Below, one piece after another: positions 1-5,349 of a stretch of DNA of 7,726 nucleotides. Below the pieces are notes generated by a model. That model was not told the origin of the DNA. It saw only the letters and a program-made list of their open reading frames with translations, and did not search any database. Source of the stretch: Candidatus Omnitrophota bacterium (GTDB taxonomy: Bacteria > Omnitrophota > Gorgyraeia > Gygaellales > Profunditerraquicolaceae); assembly GCA_030691585.1 (NCBI GenBank), contig JAUYEC010000188.1, positions 1 through 7,726 on the forward strand, read 5' to 3'. The position numbers and the translations under genes were made by a program. The first letter of the stretch is position 1, and each line of letters opens with the position of its first letter.

Positions 1-509
1 AAATTCACCGCGTTCGGGCAAAAATTTATCAGGGCGCAATCAGCCAAATGTTTAATAAGCCGATTTTTGGTATTTTTGAACCTGCGAATTTTGCCGCGAA
101 GCATTCCCCGATCCAAAGAACAGATATCGTGATTTTTTCTGCGATCGACTCTGATAGCCGCGACATAACAGGCGCCCTTATAGAAAGCAACCGGCGAATA
201 TGAAAAAAGCGGCAGCGTCTGGACGCCCGTTCTTTCCTTATATGCGGCGCAAGACAGCCCGGTGTAGCCGGGAGGCACGAACGCCGCAACCGGATAAAAA
301 TCTCGTAATCCCTCATAACTGCGCTTGTGGATATTGAACCCGACGGGATACCTGTCCGGCAGAAAAAAGAGCTTGCTCCCGCAAGGCAAAGGGATCAGAT
401 CCTCGCGCGACAGCAGCGAAACCTGCTCTTCCGCCTGGCCGCAGGCATAAAACCCGGGTAGATCAAATATATTCTGTTTTTTATCTGCTACAAGAAGCGC
501 GGCTTCCAT
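1..509 (-). CDS. Radical SAM family protein, N-terminal part only (runs off the left edge)
   Basis: Reading leftward from an ATG at 509, about 169 codons remain open to the window edge. A Shine-Dalgarno GAGG lies 7 nt upstream, which fixes the start. The visible part is an N-terminal extension rather than the catalytic core. It carries LPDRYPVG near residues 50-57, a hydrophobic stretch with FVPPGY near 90, a segment like 'LPLFSYSPVAF' followed by 'YVAAIRVD', and a Cys-rich end reading LADCALINFCPNA. From memory this order matches the N-terminal region of a radical SAM protein family in Omnitrophota and deltaproteobacterial genomes, where a CxxxCxxC iron-sulfur motif follows soon after. That motif would lie beyond base 1, so the catalytic assignment is an inference from family resemblance and no substrate can be proposed. 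It follows the decarboxylase gene by 48 nt and may share its transcript. Confidence 0.65.
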   Translation of the reverse strand, partial: MEAALLVADKKQNIFDLPGFYACGQAEEQVSLLSREDLIPLPCGSKLFFLPDRYPVGFNIHKRSYEGLRDFYPVAAFVPPGYTGLSCAAYKERTGVQTLPLFSYSPVAFYKGACYVAAIRVDRRKNHDICSLDRGMLRGKIRRFKNTKNRLIKHLADCALINFCPNAVN

Positions 510-520
510 CTTCTAACCTC

Positions 521-533
521 GGGGACCATCCCC
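521..533. repeat. Short GGGGA-CCA-TCCCC palindrome, possible decayed REP-like unit
   Basis: A perfect 5-bp stem with a 3-nt loop sits in the 48-nt gap between the decarboxylase stop and the radical SAM start, just upstream of the latter's Shine-Dalgarno. On the minus strand it reads GGGGATGGTCCCC. That is one base away from the GGGGACGGTCCCC palindrome I recall as a dispersed repeat in several uncultured lineages. No T-run follows it, so it is not an intrinsic terminator. Only one copy occurs in this window, so the repeat identity is a guess. Confidence 0.3.
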
Positions 534-557
534 TTACCCCACCTTTTGGAATGCCGG

Positions 558-2225
558 TTACGGCATCTCCCTTTCGTCATCAAAACCGTACATCTGCATC
601 AACCGGGAATTCATGACTTTCAATCCCAGCGGGAAATCCGTGCGGCCGGCGATGACCTCGATGTAGCAGGCACCCTGATGATTCCGGGCCTCCTCCATCG
701 CCTTGTCCAGCTCGGCATTTGTGGCGGCCCTGGCCACAAACCAATCCTTGCACCCGAAGGCTGCCGGCAGAGCCGTGTAGTTCCACGGGGCCAGATCGTT
801 ATATTTCTCATCCGGCGATATTTCGAGCGCCCGCTCGATCATGTATCCCGAATTATTCAGCACGAATATGATCGGCTTGGCGCCATAGCGCCCCATGTTG
901 CCCAGCTCGTTTGCCGTCATCTGGTGGGACCCTTCGCCCGTGAACAGGACCGTACGGCGGCCGGGCGCGGCAATGGACGTTCCGAACGCGCATCCGGTGG
1001 CAAAACCTATCGAAGCCCACTGGGCCTGGCTGTAGAATGTGGTGTTTTCCGGGAAAGGCAGAATGCTAACAGAATTCTGGCTTCCAACCTCGGCGACAAC
1101 GATATCCCCTGAGCGTATGAATCCGGCGTAACGCGAATACAGGCTCTCGACGCTGATGGGCGCATCCGGTTCACCGACGAGCGGTATCTTGGGCCGGGCG
1201 GGCGCGCGATACGGCTTTGCCGGAGCAACCACCGACGAGGCCAGGGCGTTGAGCACATCCTTCAACTGCACCGGGTTATATACCTGCCCGCTGATCTTGG
1301 TGAAATCGATGTCTACGGTCACGATCTTGCGTTCATCGAGGTCGAAATCGTAGGCAAGCGTATTGCAGTCATTGAAAAATGAGCCTCCCAGGTTCAATAC
1401 CCAGTCGGCCCCCTGGACAAGCTCAACCACCGCGGGGTTTGAGTGATTGCCGATGTACATTCCGGCAAACTGCGGATGCTCCTCGGAGATCACGGCCTTG
1501 TCCATGGCCATGGTGACAAAAGGAAGGCCCGACTTTTCAACAACAGACTGAAGTTCTTTTTCCAGGCGAAAACGGGCGATCTTGTATGAAGGCATGATCA
1601 CAACGCGCTGGCCGGAATTTAATATGGTTTTCAGCCGGTCCATCACTTTTTCCAGCTCGATGGGATCCGATATCGCAACGGGATATGCCTGCGAAGGCGT
1701 CTCGTTCACCGGCGCCAAAGCCATATCCTCAGCCACAAGCAAATATGCAGGTTGGCTTTTGGCCGTGGCTACCGCTATAACGCGCTCCATCTCACAGACG
1801 ACGTTATCCGGGGTCAATACCGCGCTTACACACGCGGCAGCGGCGGATAAAGGCGCAAAATTCTGGAATACGCCGTCGCCAAAGGTGTGGTGGATCACCT
1901 TATGGTTCAGCTGATGGCGCATCGTCGGCATACCGACCAGATGGAAAACGGGGACATGCTCGGCCTTGGCTCCCATCACGCCGTTTAGAGCGCTCAACTC
2001 TCCCACTGCATAGGTCGTGCAGAGAAGTGACGCGCCCTTTACCCTGGCGTAACCGTCCGCGGCGTATGATGCGTTCAGTTCGTTAGAGCATCCGACCCAG
2101 CGCATCAACGGATGCGAGATGACGGCGTCGTTCAGCGGAAAGGAAAAATCACCCGGAACGCCGAAGCAATCTGTAATGCCTAATTTAGACAGACGGTCTA
2201 CTATATATTCCGCTACGCTTCCCAT
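558..2225 (-). CDS. Thiamine-diphosphate-dependent 2-keto acid decarboxylase (pyruvate/indolepyruvate decarboxylase family)
   Basis: The 555-residue length is typical of the PDC/IPDC/KDC family, which decarboxylates 2-keto acids non-oxidatively to aldehydes in the cytoplasm. Family landmarks are in place. PGDF has Asp26 and NELN has Glu49, the glutamate that activates the cofactor's aminopyrimidine ring. An adjacent His pair lies at 112-113 (VIHHTFG). The Mg/ThDP motif starts with GEGS at 430-433 and ends with NN at 457-458, followed by GYMIER whose Glu464 matches the catalytic Glu473 of Zymomonas PDC. The usual GDG is GEG here, which I believe is a recognisable subfamily variant and not a defect. 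The substrate cannot be fixed from sequence. The ATG at 2225 follows a strong GGGAGGGGG Shine-Dalgarno. The gene looks GC-richer than its neighbours, and no alcohol or aldehyde dehydrogenase lies beside it. Confidence 0.93.
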   Translation of the reverse strand: MGSVAEYIVDRLSKLGITDCFGVPGDFSFPLNDAVISHPLMRWVGCSNELNASYAADGYARVKGASLLCTTYAVGELSALNGVMGAKAEHVPVFHLVGMPTMRHQLNHKVIHHTFGDGVFQNFAPLSAAAACVSAVLTPDNVVCEMERVIAVATAKSQPAYLLVAEDMALAPVNETPSQAYPVAISDPIELEKVMDRLKTILNSGQRVVIMPSYKIARFRLEKELQSVVEKSGLPFVTMAMDKAVISEEHPQFAGMYIGNHSNPAVVELVQGADWVLNLGGSFFNDCNTLAYDFDLDERKIVTVDIDFTKISGQVYNPVQLKDVLNALASSVVAPAKPYRAPARPKIPLVGEPDAPISVESLYSRYAGFIRSGDIVVAEVGSQNSVSILPFPENTTFYSQAQWASIGFATGCAFGTSIAAPGRRTVLFTGEGSHQMTANELGNMGRYGAKPIIFVLNNSGYMIERALEISPDEKYNDLAPWNYTALPAAFGCKDWFVARAATNAELDKAMEEARNHQGACYIEVIAGRTDFPLGLKVMNSRLMQMYGFDDEREMP

Positions 2226-2245
2226 TTTCGCCCCCTCCCAAATAA

Positions 2246-2251
2246 ATTATA
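2246..2251 (-). promoter_or_regulatory. Candidate -10 box (TATAAT) for the decarboxylase gene
   Basis: The minus strand carries an exact TATAAT 20 bases before the ATG at 2225, with the purine-rich Shine-Dalgarno between them. No -35 resembling TTGACA is present at 16-18 nt, and the TG of an extended -10 is missing. A transcript from here would have a leader of about 14 nt. It could make the decarboxylase independent of the lipoprotein gene 85 nt upstream, but an AT-rich coincidence is possible. Confidence 0.3.
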
Positions 2252-2310
2252 CGGACGTCTCTCCTGTGGACTTGCCCTCATCCTTTGGACAGCTGCGAAT
2301 CCCTTTTAGT

Positions 2311-3132
2311 CTACAATAATTTGAATCCCAGCTGTGATTTGTATTCCTGGCCGCGCTCTTTGGCAAGCAAAGCCGCCAGGTTATCCGCCCAGTAATCCAT
2401 GACATCATAGGCGTACTGCCATTGCGAAAATTTTTCTAATCCCGCAAGAGAAGAATTTTTTCCGGATTTAACCGTGTCCGAGATAGTGATCAATTTTTCA
2501 TTACCGGAAGAATCCACGATCACTCCTTCAAAAGAAAATGTGCCTTCCGGGCCTCCGGGCAAAGGCAAAGGCACAAGCTGCCCGACCGCCTGCAATGCTA
2601 CATTAGCGCCGACATCAGCCCGGGCGATATCATTCAATTTTAAACTGATATAAAGGACCTTTTTACCCGCCGTCTTATCTTTATCCGGAATAACCGGCAT
2701 TACAACTCCCACAGCCTTAGAGAAACGCTTCAACATCTCATCGCTTAAATTGTTTATTTCCTCATCGCTTACTTTGCTATTTTTCGCTTTCGCTTGAGCC
2801 AAGTCCGCCTTCTCGATAAAGACCGCTTCGTAGGCCTTAAAATCGACTCCCGACTTTACCCAAAGCTCCTTGAACCCCTGGATCTTCTCGGCCTCATCTT
2901 CGGAAACAACGTTATATCCTTTATCCTTCATACACTGGTCAAATTTCTTCTGCTTTGAATCAGCATCTTTAAAATCAGCGCCATCAACCGCCGCCTGGCA
3001 TCCGGCTTTATCCCTTTTGACCTCATCAGGCGGCTTTTGCGTATTCAGATAGGCCATTTTTGAGGCACAACCGGATAAAACTACCACTGATATTAAAACA
3101 CAGACTATACCGATTATCATCCTCTTTACCAT
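2311..3132 (-). CDS. Predicted lipoprotein with DUF3313-like C-terminal region
   Basis: A 273-residue protein with a clear lipoprotein signal: basic MVKR, a hydrophobic core, and a lipobox LSGC at 19-22, so Cys22 would be acylated. Residues after the Cys are A-S, with no Asp at +2, which by the E. coli rule favours the outer membrane. Residues 40-80 hold two cysteines, the second in CMKDKGY, resembling small Cys-paired lipoprotein modules. From about residue 95, features recall DUF3313 lipoproteins of unknown function: 'DFKAYEAVFIEKADL', a long helix, then beta-rich segments around 'LYISLKLNDIARAD' and 'TFSFEGVIVDSSG', and a final helix with QWQYAYDVMDYWADNL. The DUF assignment is by eye. The first ATG was chosen because a GGGGGG run lies 9 nt upstream; a second ATG four codons in has no room for a ribosome site. 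It lies 29 nt after the glycosylase gene and is probably co-transcribed with it. Confidence 0.75.
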   Translation of the reverse strand: MVKRMIIGIVCVLISVVVLSGCASKMAYLNTQKPPDEVKRDKAGCQAAVDGADFKDADSKQKKFDQCMKDKGYNVVSEDEAEKIQGFKELWVKSGVDFKAYEAVFIEKADLAQAKAKNSKVSDEEINNLSDEMLKRFSKAVGVVMPVIPDKDKTAGKKVLYISLKLNDIARADVGANVALQAVGQLVPLPLPGGPEGTFSFEGVIVDSSGNEKLITISDTVKSGKNSSLAGLEKFSQWQYAYDVMDYWADNLAALLAKERGQEYKSQLGFKLL

Positions 3133-3161
3133 TATTAGAGTCCCCCCTGAAACGCCCCTGA

Positions 3162-3794
3162 TTATTTTTTCCTTTGTCTCGCGGAAATAAACGCCGAATG
3201 CTTAATTATGAGCCTTAAGGCTTTTTTAAGCAAACTCTTACCCGGCTCTTTGCGATGCCAGGGCGATGCCCCTGACGGATGCGGCAACGCGATGACATCA
3301 AAAGAATACCCGGCGCGCTTGGCTTTAAACTTACGGCCGATGATCTTATCCAGCTTTTGTAATGGAAGGAATTGCGCGATGGCCAACTTGCCAACTGGGA
3401 TAACCAGCTTTGGCCGTAAAATATCCTGTTCGCGCGTTAGCCAGGCGGAACAATTGAGCACCTCCTGCGGCGAGGGCACACGATCCCCGCCCGTAGGATT
3501 TTTACCGGGAAAACACCGGCATACCGCGGCCATATATATGGATGCGCGAAATTGCTCTTCGCTCATTCCCGCGGCTTGGCTAAACCAGCGAAAAAGTGTC
3601 TTCCCCGCGGTCCAGGCAAACGGCCGCCCCAGCTTCGGCTCCTTGTCCCCCGGCGCCTGCCCCACGAGTATTATTTTGCTGGCCACCGCCCCGCCGCTGA
3701 CCACAGGTGGATACATTTGCGGGCACATTCGGCACTGCCGCAGCTTTTTAACGTGGAGGGTAAGTTTTCCGGAAATGCCTTGGATTTGTTTCAT
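3162..3794 (-). CDS. Uracil-DNA glycosylase family protein with probable 4Fe-4S cluster
   Basis: A 210-residue protein with the layout of iron-sulfur uracil-DNA glycosylases (families 4/5), which excise uracil to start base excision repair. Motif A reads GQAPGDKEPKLGRPF at 45-59, and the C-terminal motif is HPSGASP at 172-178. Four cysteines sit where the cluster ligands lie in family 4: Cys21 and Cys24 (CRMC), Cys94 (CRCFPG) and Cys115. Motif A has GQAPG in place of the GEAPG of classic family 4, and motif B differs from HPSYLLR, so substrate range and subfamily are uncertain. The ATG at 3794 overlaps, as ATGA, the stop of a remnant reading frame (3791-3862), pointing to a lost coupled upstream gene. 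The AGGGG upstream is unusually close (2 nt), which fits coupled translation. An in-frame TAA seven codons upstream excludes a longer start. Confidence 0.85.
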   Translation of the reverse strand: MKQIQGISGKLTLHVKKLRQCRMCPQMYPPVVSGGAVASKIILVGQAPGDKEPKLGRPFAWTAGKTLFRWFSQAAGMSEEQFRASIYMAAVCRCFPGKNPTGGDRVPSPQEVLNCSAWLTREQDILRPKLVIPVGKLAIAQFLPLQKLDKIIGRKFKAKRAGYSFDVIALPHPSGASPWHRKEPGKSLLKKALRLIIKHSAFISARQRKK

Positions 3795-3826
3795 AACCCC
3801 TTGATGTTTAGACTTTTATCAACAGC
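3785..3826. repeat. Left copy of diverged 42-nt direct repeat
   Basis: Ungapped comparison with 5386-5427 gives 33 identities in 42, in the same orientation with a constant offset of 1,601. Similarity stops at both ends. It covers the start of the glycosylase gene and the end of the remnant frame before it. The two copies bracket the toxin-antitoxin and RhuM patch. Confidence 0.5.
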
Positions 3827-3862
3827 TTCGGCAGGTTCAAGCAACTTGCAAAGAAGAACCAT
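3791..3862 (-). pseudogene. 3' remnant of an unidentified gene upstream of the glycosylase gene
   Basis: In the frame one base off the antitoxin gene, an open stretch ends at a TGA that shares the ATGA with the glycosylase start. It encodes EPAEAVDKSLNIKGL before the stop. The last 12 residues resemble those in the decayed frame at 5350-5430 (DAFDKIMNIRAL), with synonymous third-base changes (AAA/AAG, AAC/AAT, TTA/TTG) and conservative replacements, the pattern of once-coding DNA. The right part (3837-3862) overlaps the antitoxin's 3' end, so only about 3791-3829 is supported by the comparison. I do not recognise the family. The toxin-antitoxin module may have displaced the rest of the gene. 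Confidence 0.35.
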
Positions 3863-4163
3863 TCCGGGAAGCTTTGGGGAAAGTGATCTTTACGCTTCTA
3901 CCTAAAGTGCGGGCAAGCCGAAGTATCGTATCCAGGGTTAGATTGCTCTCCTGGCCTGTTTCAATTTGCGAGATGAACTGTTGAGAAACCCCCAACTTCC
4001 TTGCTAATTCAGACTGATTAAGATGTTTCTCCTCCCTTAATTCGGCAATCCTTTGAGCAAGGGCAACTTTAGTCCGCTCGATCTCATAGGCTTTTCTAAA
4101 TTTCTTGTTCTTTAACTCATTCTGGAGATGGGTATCGACTTTTTCTAATCTTGCTCTTTTCAT
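3837..4163 (-). CDS. higA: XRE-family antitoxin / transcriptional repressor (HigA-like)
   Basis: A 108-residue protein with a helix-turn-helix of the Cro/CI (XRE) type at about residues 39-90. Key parts are NQSELARKLGVS (49-60), then the recognition helix QQFISQIETGQ (61-71). The N-terminal 35 residues form a charged helix of the kind found ahead of the HTH in solo-type HigA antitoxins. It follows the toxin gene by 14 nt, the order typical of higBA. It should neutralise the toxin and repress the pair through the palindrome at 4556-4575. I chose the ATG at 4163 (GGAG 10 nt upstream) over a GTG three codons earlier, which sits one base from that GGAG. The C-terminal tail after VKITFP looks low in conservation and overlaps remnant DNA of another gene, so it may be an acquired ending. 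Confidence 0.88.
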   Translation of the reverse strand: MKRARLEKVDTHLQNELKNKKFRKAYEIERTKVALAQRIAELREEKHLNQSELARKLGVSQQFISQIETGQESNLTLDTILRLARTLGRSVKITFPKASRNGSSLQVA

Positions 4164-4177
4164 GGCAATCACGCTCC

Positions 4178-4528
4178 TTATGTAATTCTTTCAACCTTTG
4201 CATAATCCTCAACTTCATTTTTACGCTTAAGGCATAGCTCAAGATCACGGTTAGGTATCTTATCGGTCTTCTTTCTTATGGCATGTATAAGCACAGCGCT
4301 ATTTTTTAGAAAAAAGAAGTAAAATATCCTGTTGGCTTTCGGCCTTAACTCATAAATGCCGTGGCCTAAATAATCCGCAAGCGGCCGGCGTAAATTATGC
4401 CCCTGATTTTTAAGTTCGGCTATATATGCAAAAACCTTCGCGCGCTCATCTTGAGAAAGTGCTTTAATAAATTCTTTAACCGGGCTTTTCCCCCGCTCGT
4501 CCAGGAAATAATAAATACTTTCTAGCAT
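4178..4528 (-). CDS. higB: RelE/ParE-superfamily toxin, Gp49/HigB type
   Basis: A 116-residue protein matching the phage-derived Gp49-like toxin family, whose members cleave mRNA at the ribosome when not bound by their antitoxin. Signature segments: SPVKEF at 15-20, GIYELRPK at 57-64, RIFYFFF at 67-73, and IHAIRKKTDKIP at 81-92. The basic RKKT stretch near the C-terminus carries conserved family residues. The reading frame is closed by a TAG two codons before the ATG at 4528, so the start is firm. Its ribosome site is poor: AGGA lies one base before the ATG and GGAAG lies 13 nt away. That suggests low toxin translation from a leader of about 18 nt. No disruption is visible, so it is probably functional. 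Confidence 0.9.
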   Translation of the reverse strand: MLESIYYFLDERGKSPVKEFIKALSQDERAKVFAYIAELKNQGHNLRRPLADYLGHGIYELRPKANRIFYFFFLKNSAVLIHAIRKKTDKIPNRDLELCLKRKNEVEDYAKVERIT

Positions 4529-4552
4529 ATCCTATATTTATCTTCCATTAGA

Positions 4553-4581
4553 AGTATACAAGATATAACTTGTATTGTCAA
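4553..4581 (-). promoter_or_regulatory. Near-consensus sigma-70-type promoter of the toxin-antitoxin operon
   Basis: On the minus strand a perfect -35 TTGACA (4576-4581) and a -10 TATACT (4553-4558) are separated by exactly 17 nt. This is the best promoter in the window. Transcription would begin near 4546, giving a leader of about 18 nt before the toxin ATG at 4528. It lies just past the truncated RhuM gene, so the pair has its own promoter. The strength fits an operon that needs repression by its antitoxin. Confidence 0.8.
4556..4575. promoter_or_regulatory. Palindromic operator in the promoter spacer (ATACAAG-N6-CTTGTAT)
   Basis: Seven-base perfect inverted arms flank a six-base centre that is itself complementary except for its outer pair. 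The 20-nt site fills the spacer and overlaps the -10 box by three bases. A bound XRE dimer would block RNA polymerase. Binding by the adjacent antitoxin is inferred from the usual autoregulation of higBA-type operons. Confidence 0.7.
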
Positions 4582-4610
4582 ATATTTTTAATTCCCATCT
4601 TCCTGCCCCG

Positions 4611-5039
4611 TTATTTCGATCCGATATTGACGCCTGCCTTCAGGCGCTCATCATCCATAGTAAAACCTTTAACCATATACTCGTTAAGCCGGTCTATTGC
4701 CCACTTGCGGAACTGCGTCCCGCGGGGCGACCGCACGCGAAAGCCGACAGCTACAATCGTTTCAAGATTGTAAAAATCGACAGACCGCGATACGTCCCGA
4801 TCGCCTTCTTTTTGAACTATTAAGGAATCCTTAATAGTTGCCCTTCGGTTAAGTTCGCCCTCGTCAAATATATTCCTGATATGCATATTGATATTGGGAA
4901 CAGTAGTTTGAAACAAATCCGCCATCATCTTTTGAGTCAGCCACACCGTCTCATCCTGCAATCGTACTTCTAAGTGCGTCTTGCCGTCTTCGGTGTGGTA
5001 TAAAATTAATTCAGATTTATTCTGGTCTTTTTTATCCAT
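4611..5039 (-). pseudogene. RhuM-family protein gene, truncated at its 3' end
   Basis: The 142-residue product matches the N-terminal part of the virulence RhuM family, usually about 330-350 residues long and of unclear function. Matching segments: ILYHTEDGK (12-20), DETVWLTQKMMADLFQTT (29-46), HIRNIFDEGEL (53-63), and GFRVRSPRGTQFRKWA (99-114), then YMVKGFTMDDERLK (121-134). After residue 142 it stops at TAA, where relatives continue with a segment like YFDELLERIR. I found no such continuation in any frame of the next 70 bases, so the 3' half is missing and not merely frameshifted. The ATG at 5039 has a good GAGAGAGG 6 nt upstream. The Cys-free, charged HTH-like N-terminal region is intact, so a short protein may still be made. 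It lies directly upstream of the toxin-antitoxin pair. Confidence 0.8.
4631..4646. repeat. Small inverted repeat (CGCCTG-N4-CAGGCG) near the RhuM truncation point
   Basis: A 6-bp GC-rich stem with a 4-nt loop falls in codons 132-137 of the truncated RhuM gene, close to where resemblance to full-length relatives ends. No T-run follows on either strand. It may be incidental or mark a recombination point. Confidence 0.35.
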
Positions 5040-5064
5040 ACTGGACCTCTCTCAAAAGCCTTTC

Positions 5065-5096
5065 TTTTAATTATGGTAAATACGCCATAATTAAAA
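5065..5096. promoter_or_regulatory. 12-bp perfect inverted repeat with 8-nt spacer, upstream of RhuM
   Basis: Arms TTTTAATTATGG and CCATAATTAAAA are exact reverse complements around TAAATACG. The site lies 26 bases before the RhuM-family start codon. Neither side is followed by a clean T-run, so an operator or a mobile-element end fits better than a terminator. No -35/-10 pair matching consensus was found around it. Confidence 0.5.
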
Positions 5097-5215
5097 TTTG
5101 GGTTATAATGGAATTCCAGGTTCTGCCTCGAGGCTTGGTACAGCCTGGATAAGCCTTAACAGGGTTTCCGGGCTGGCACAATCCGTCTCTCGCATTTTTC
5201 CATCCGGCGCAGGCA

Positions 5216-5250
5216 ATTTGAACTGTCGACAGACTGTCGACGGTTCAAAT
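5216..5250. repeat. 35-nt hairpin: 15-bp stem, AGACT loop, tRNA T-arm-like arms
   Basis: Arms at 5216-5230 and 5236-5250 pair over 15 positions with one G-U-type wobble. Each arm contains GTCGAC next to a GTTCAAAT core, so both strands read like a tRNA T-arm; on the plus strand GGTTCAAATCC is an exact T-arm consensus. An 11-nt near-tandem unit (ACTGTCGACAG, then ACTGTCGACGG) runs through the centre. No acceptor, D or anticodon arm could be built around it, so this is not an intact tRNA gene. Confidence 0.6.
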
Positions 5251-5349
5251 CCATCTTCTTCTTTTCCCGCGTTATTAATATCCATCCCCATAATAATAGA
5301 CGCGGAAAGAAGTAATATCTAACATAAATTTTTACTGTTTATACCCTAC

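Noticed and set aside
29..316. Minus-strand frame of 95 codons at the left edge
   Set aside because: It is out of frame with the radical SAM reading frame from 509, which has a good ribosome site and family-like sequence.
546..1112. Long plus-strand open frame of 188 codons
   Set aside because: It lies antisense inside the decarboxylase gene, whose catalytic motifs are unambiguous; no ribosome site or recognisable protein features.
3208..3804. Plus-strand open frame of 198 codons
   Set aside because: It is an antisense shadow of the glycosylase gene, which carries the cluster cysteines and motifs; composition effects keep the opposite strand open.
5065..5100. Intrinsic terminator at the 12-bp inverted repeat
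   Set aside because: The stem is AT-rich and neither side is followed by a proper T-run; no gene ends just before it on either strand.
5160..5265. A tRNA gene ending at the GGTTCAAATCC sequence
   Set aside because: No 5' acceptor strand complements the 3' side, and no D or anticodon arm can be placed; the T-arm instead pairs with its own inverted copy.
5098..5322. Plus-strand frame of 74 codons and minus-strand frame of 62 codons in the gene-free stretch
   Set aside because: No ribosome sites. The peptides resemble the artefacts produced when tRNA-like or repeat DNA is translated (plus-strand GSNPSSS, minus-strand DGFEPS), so I treat the DNA as non-coding.
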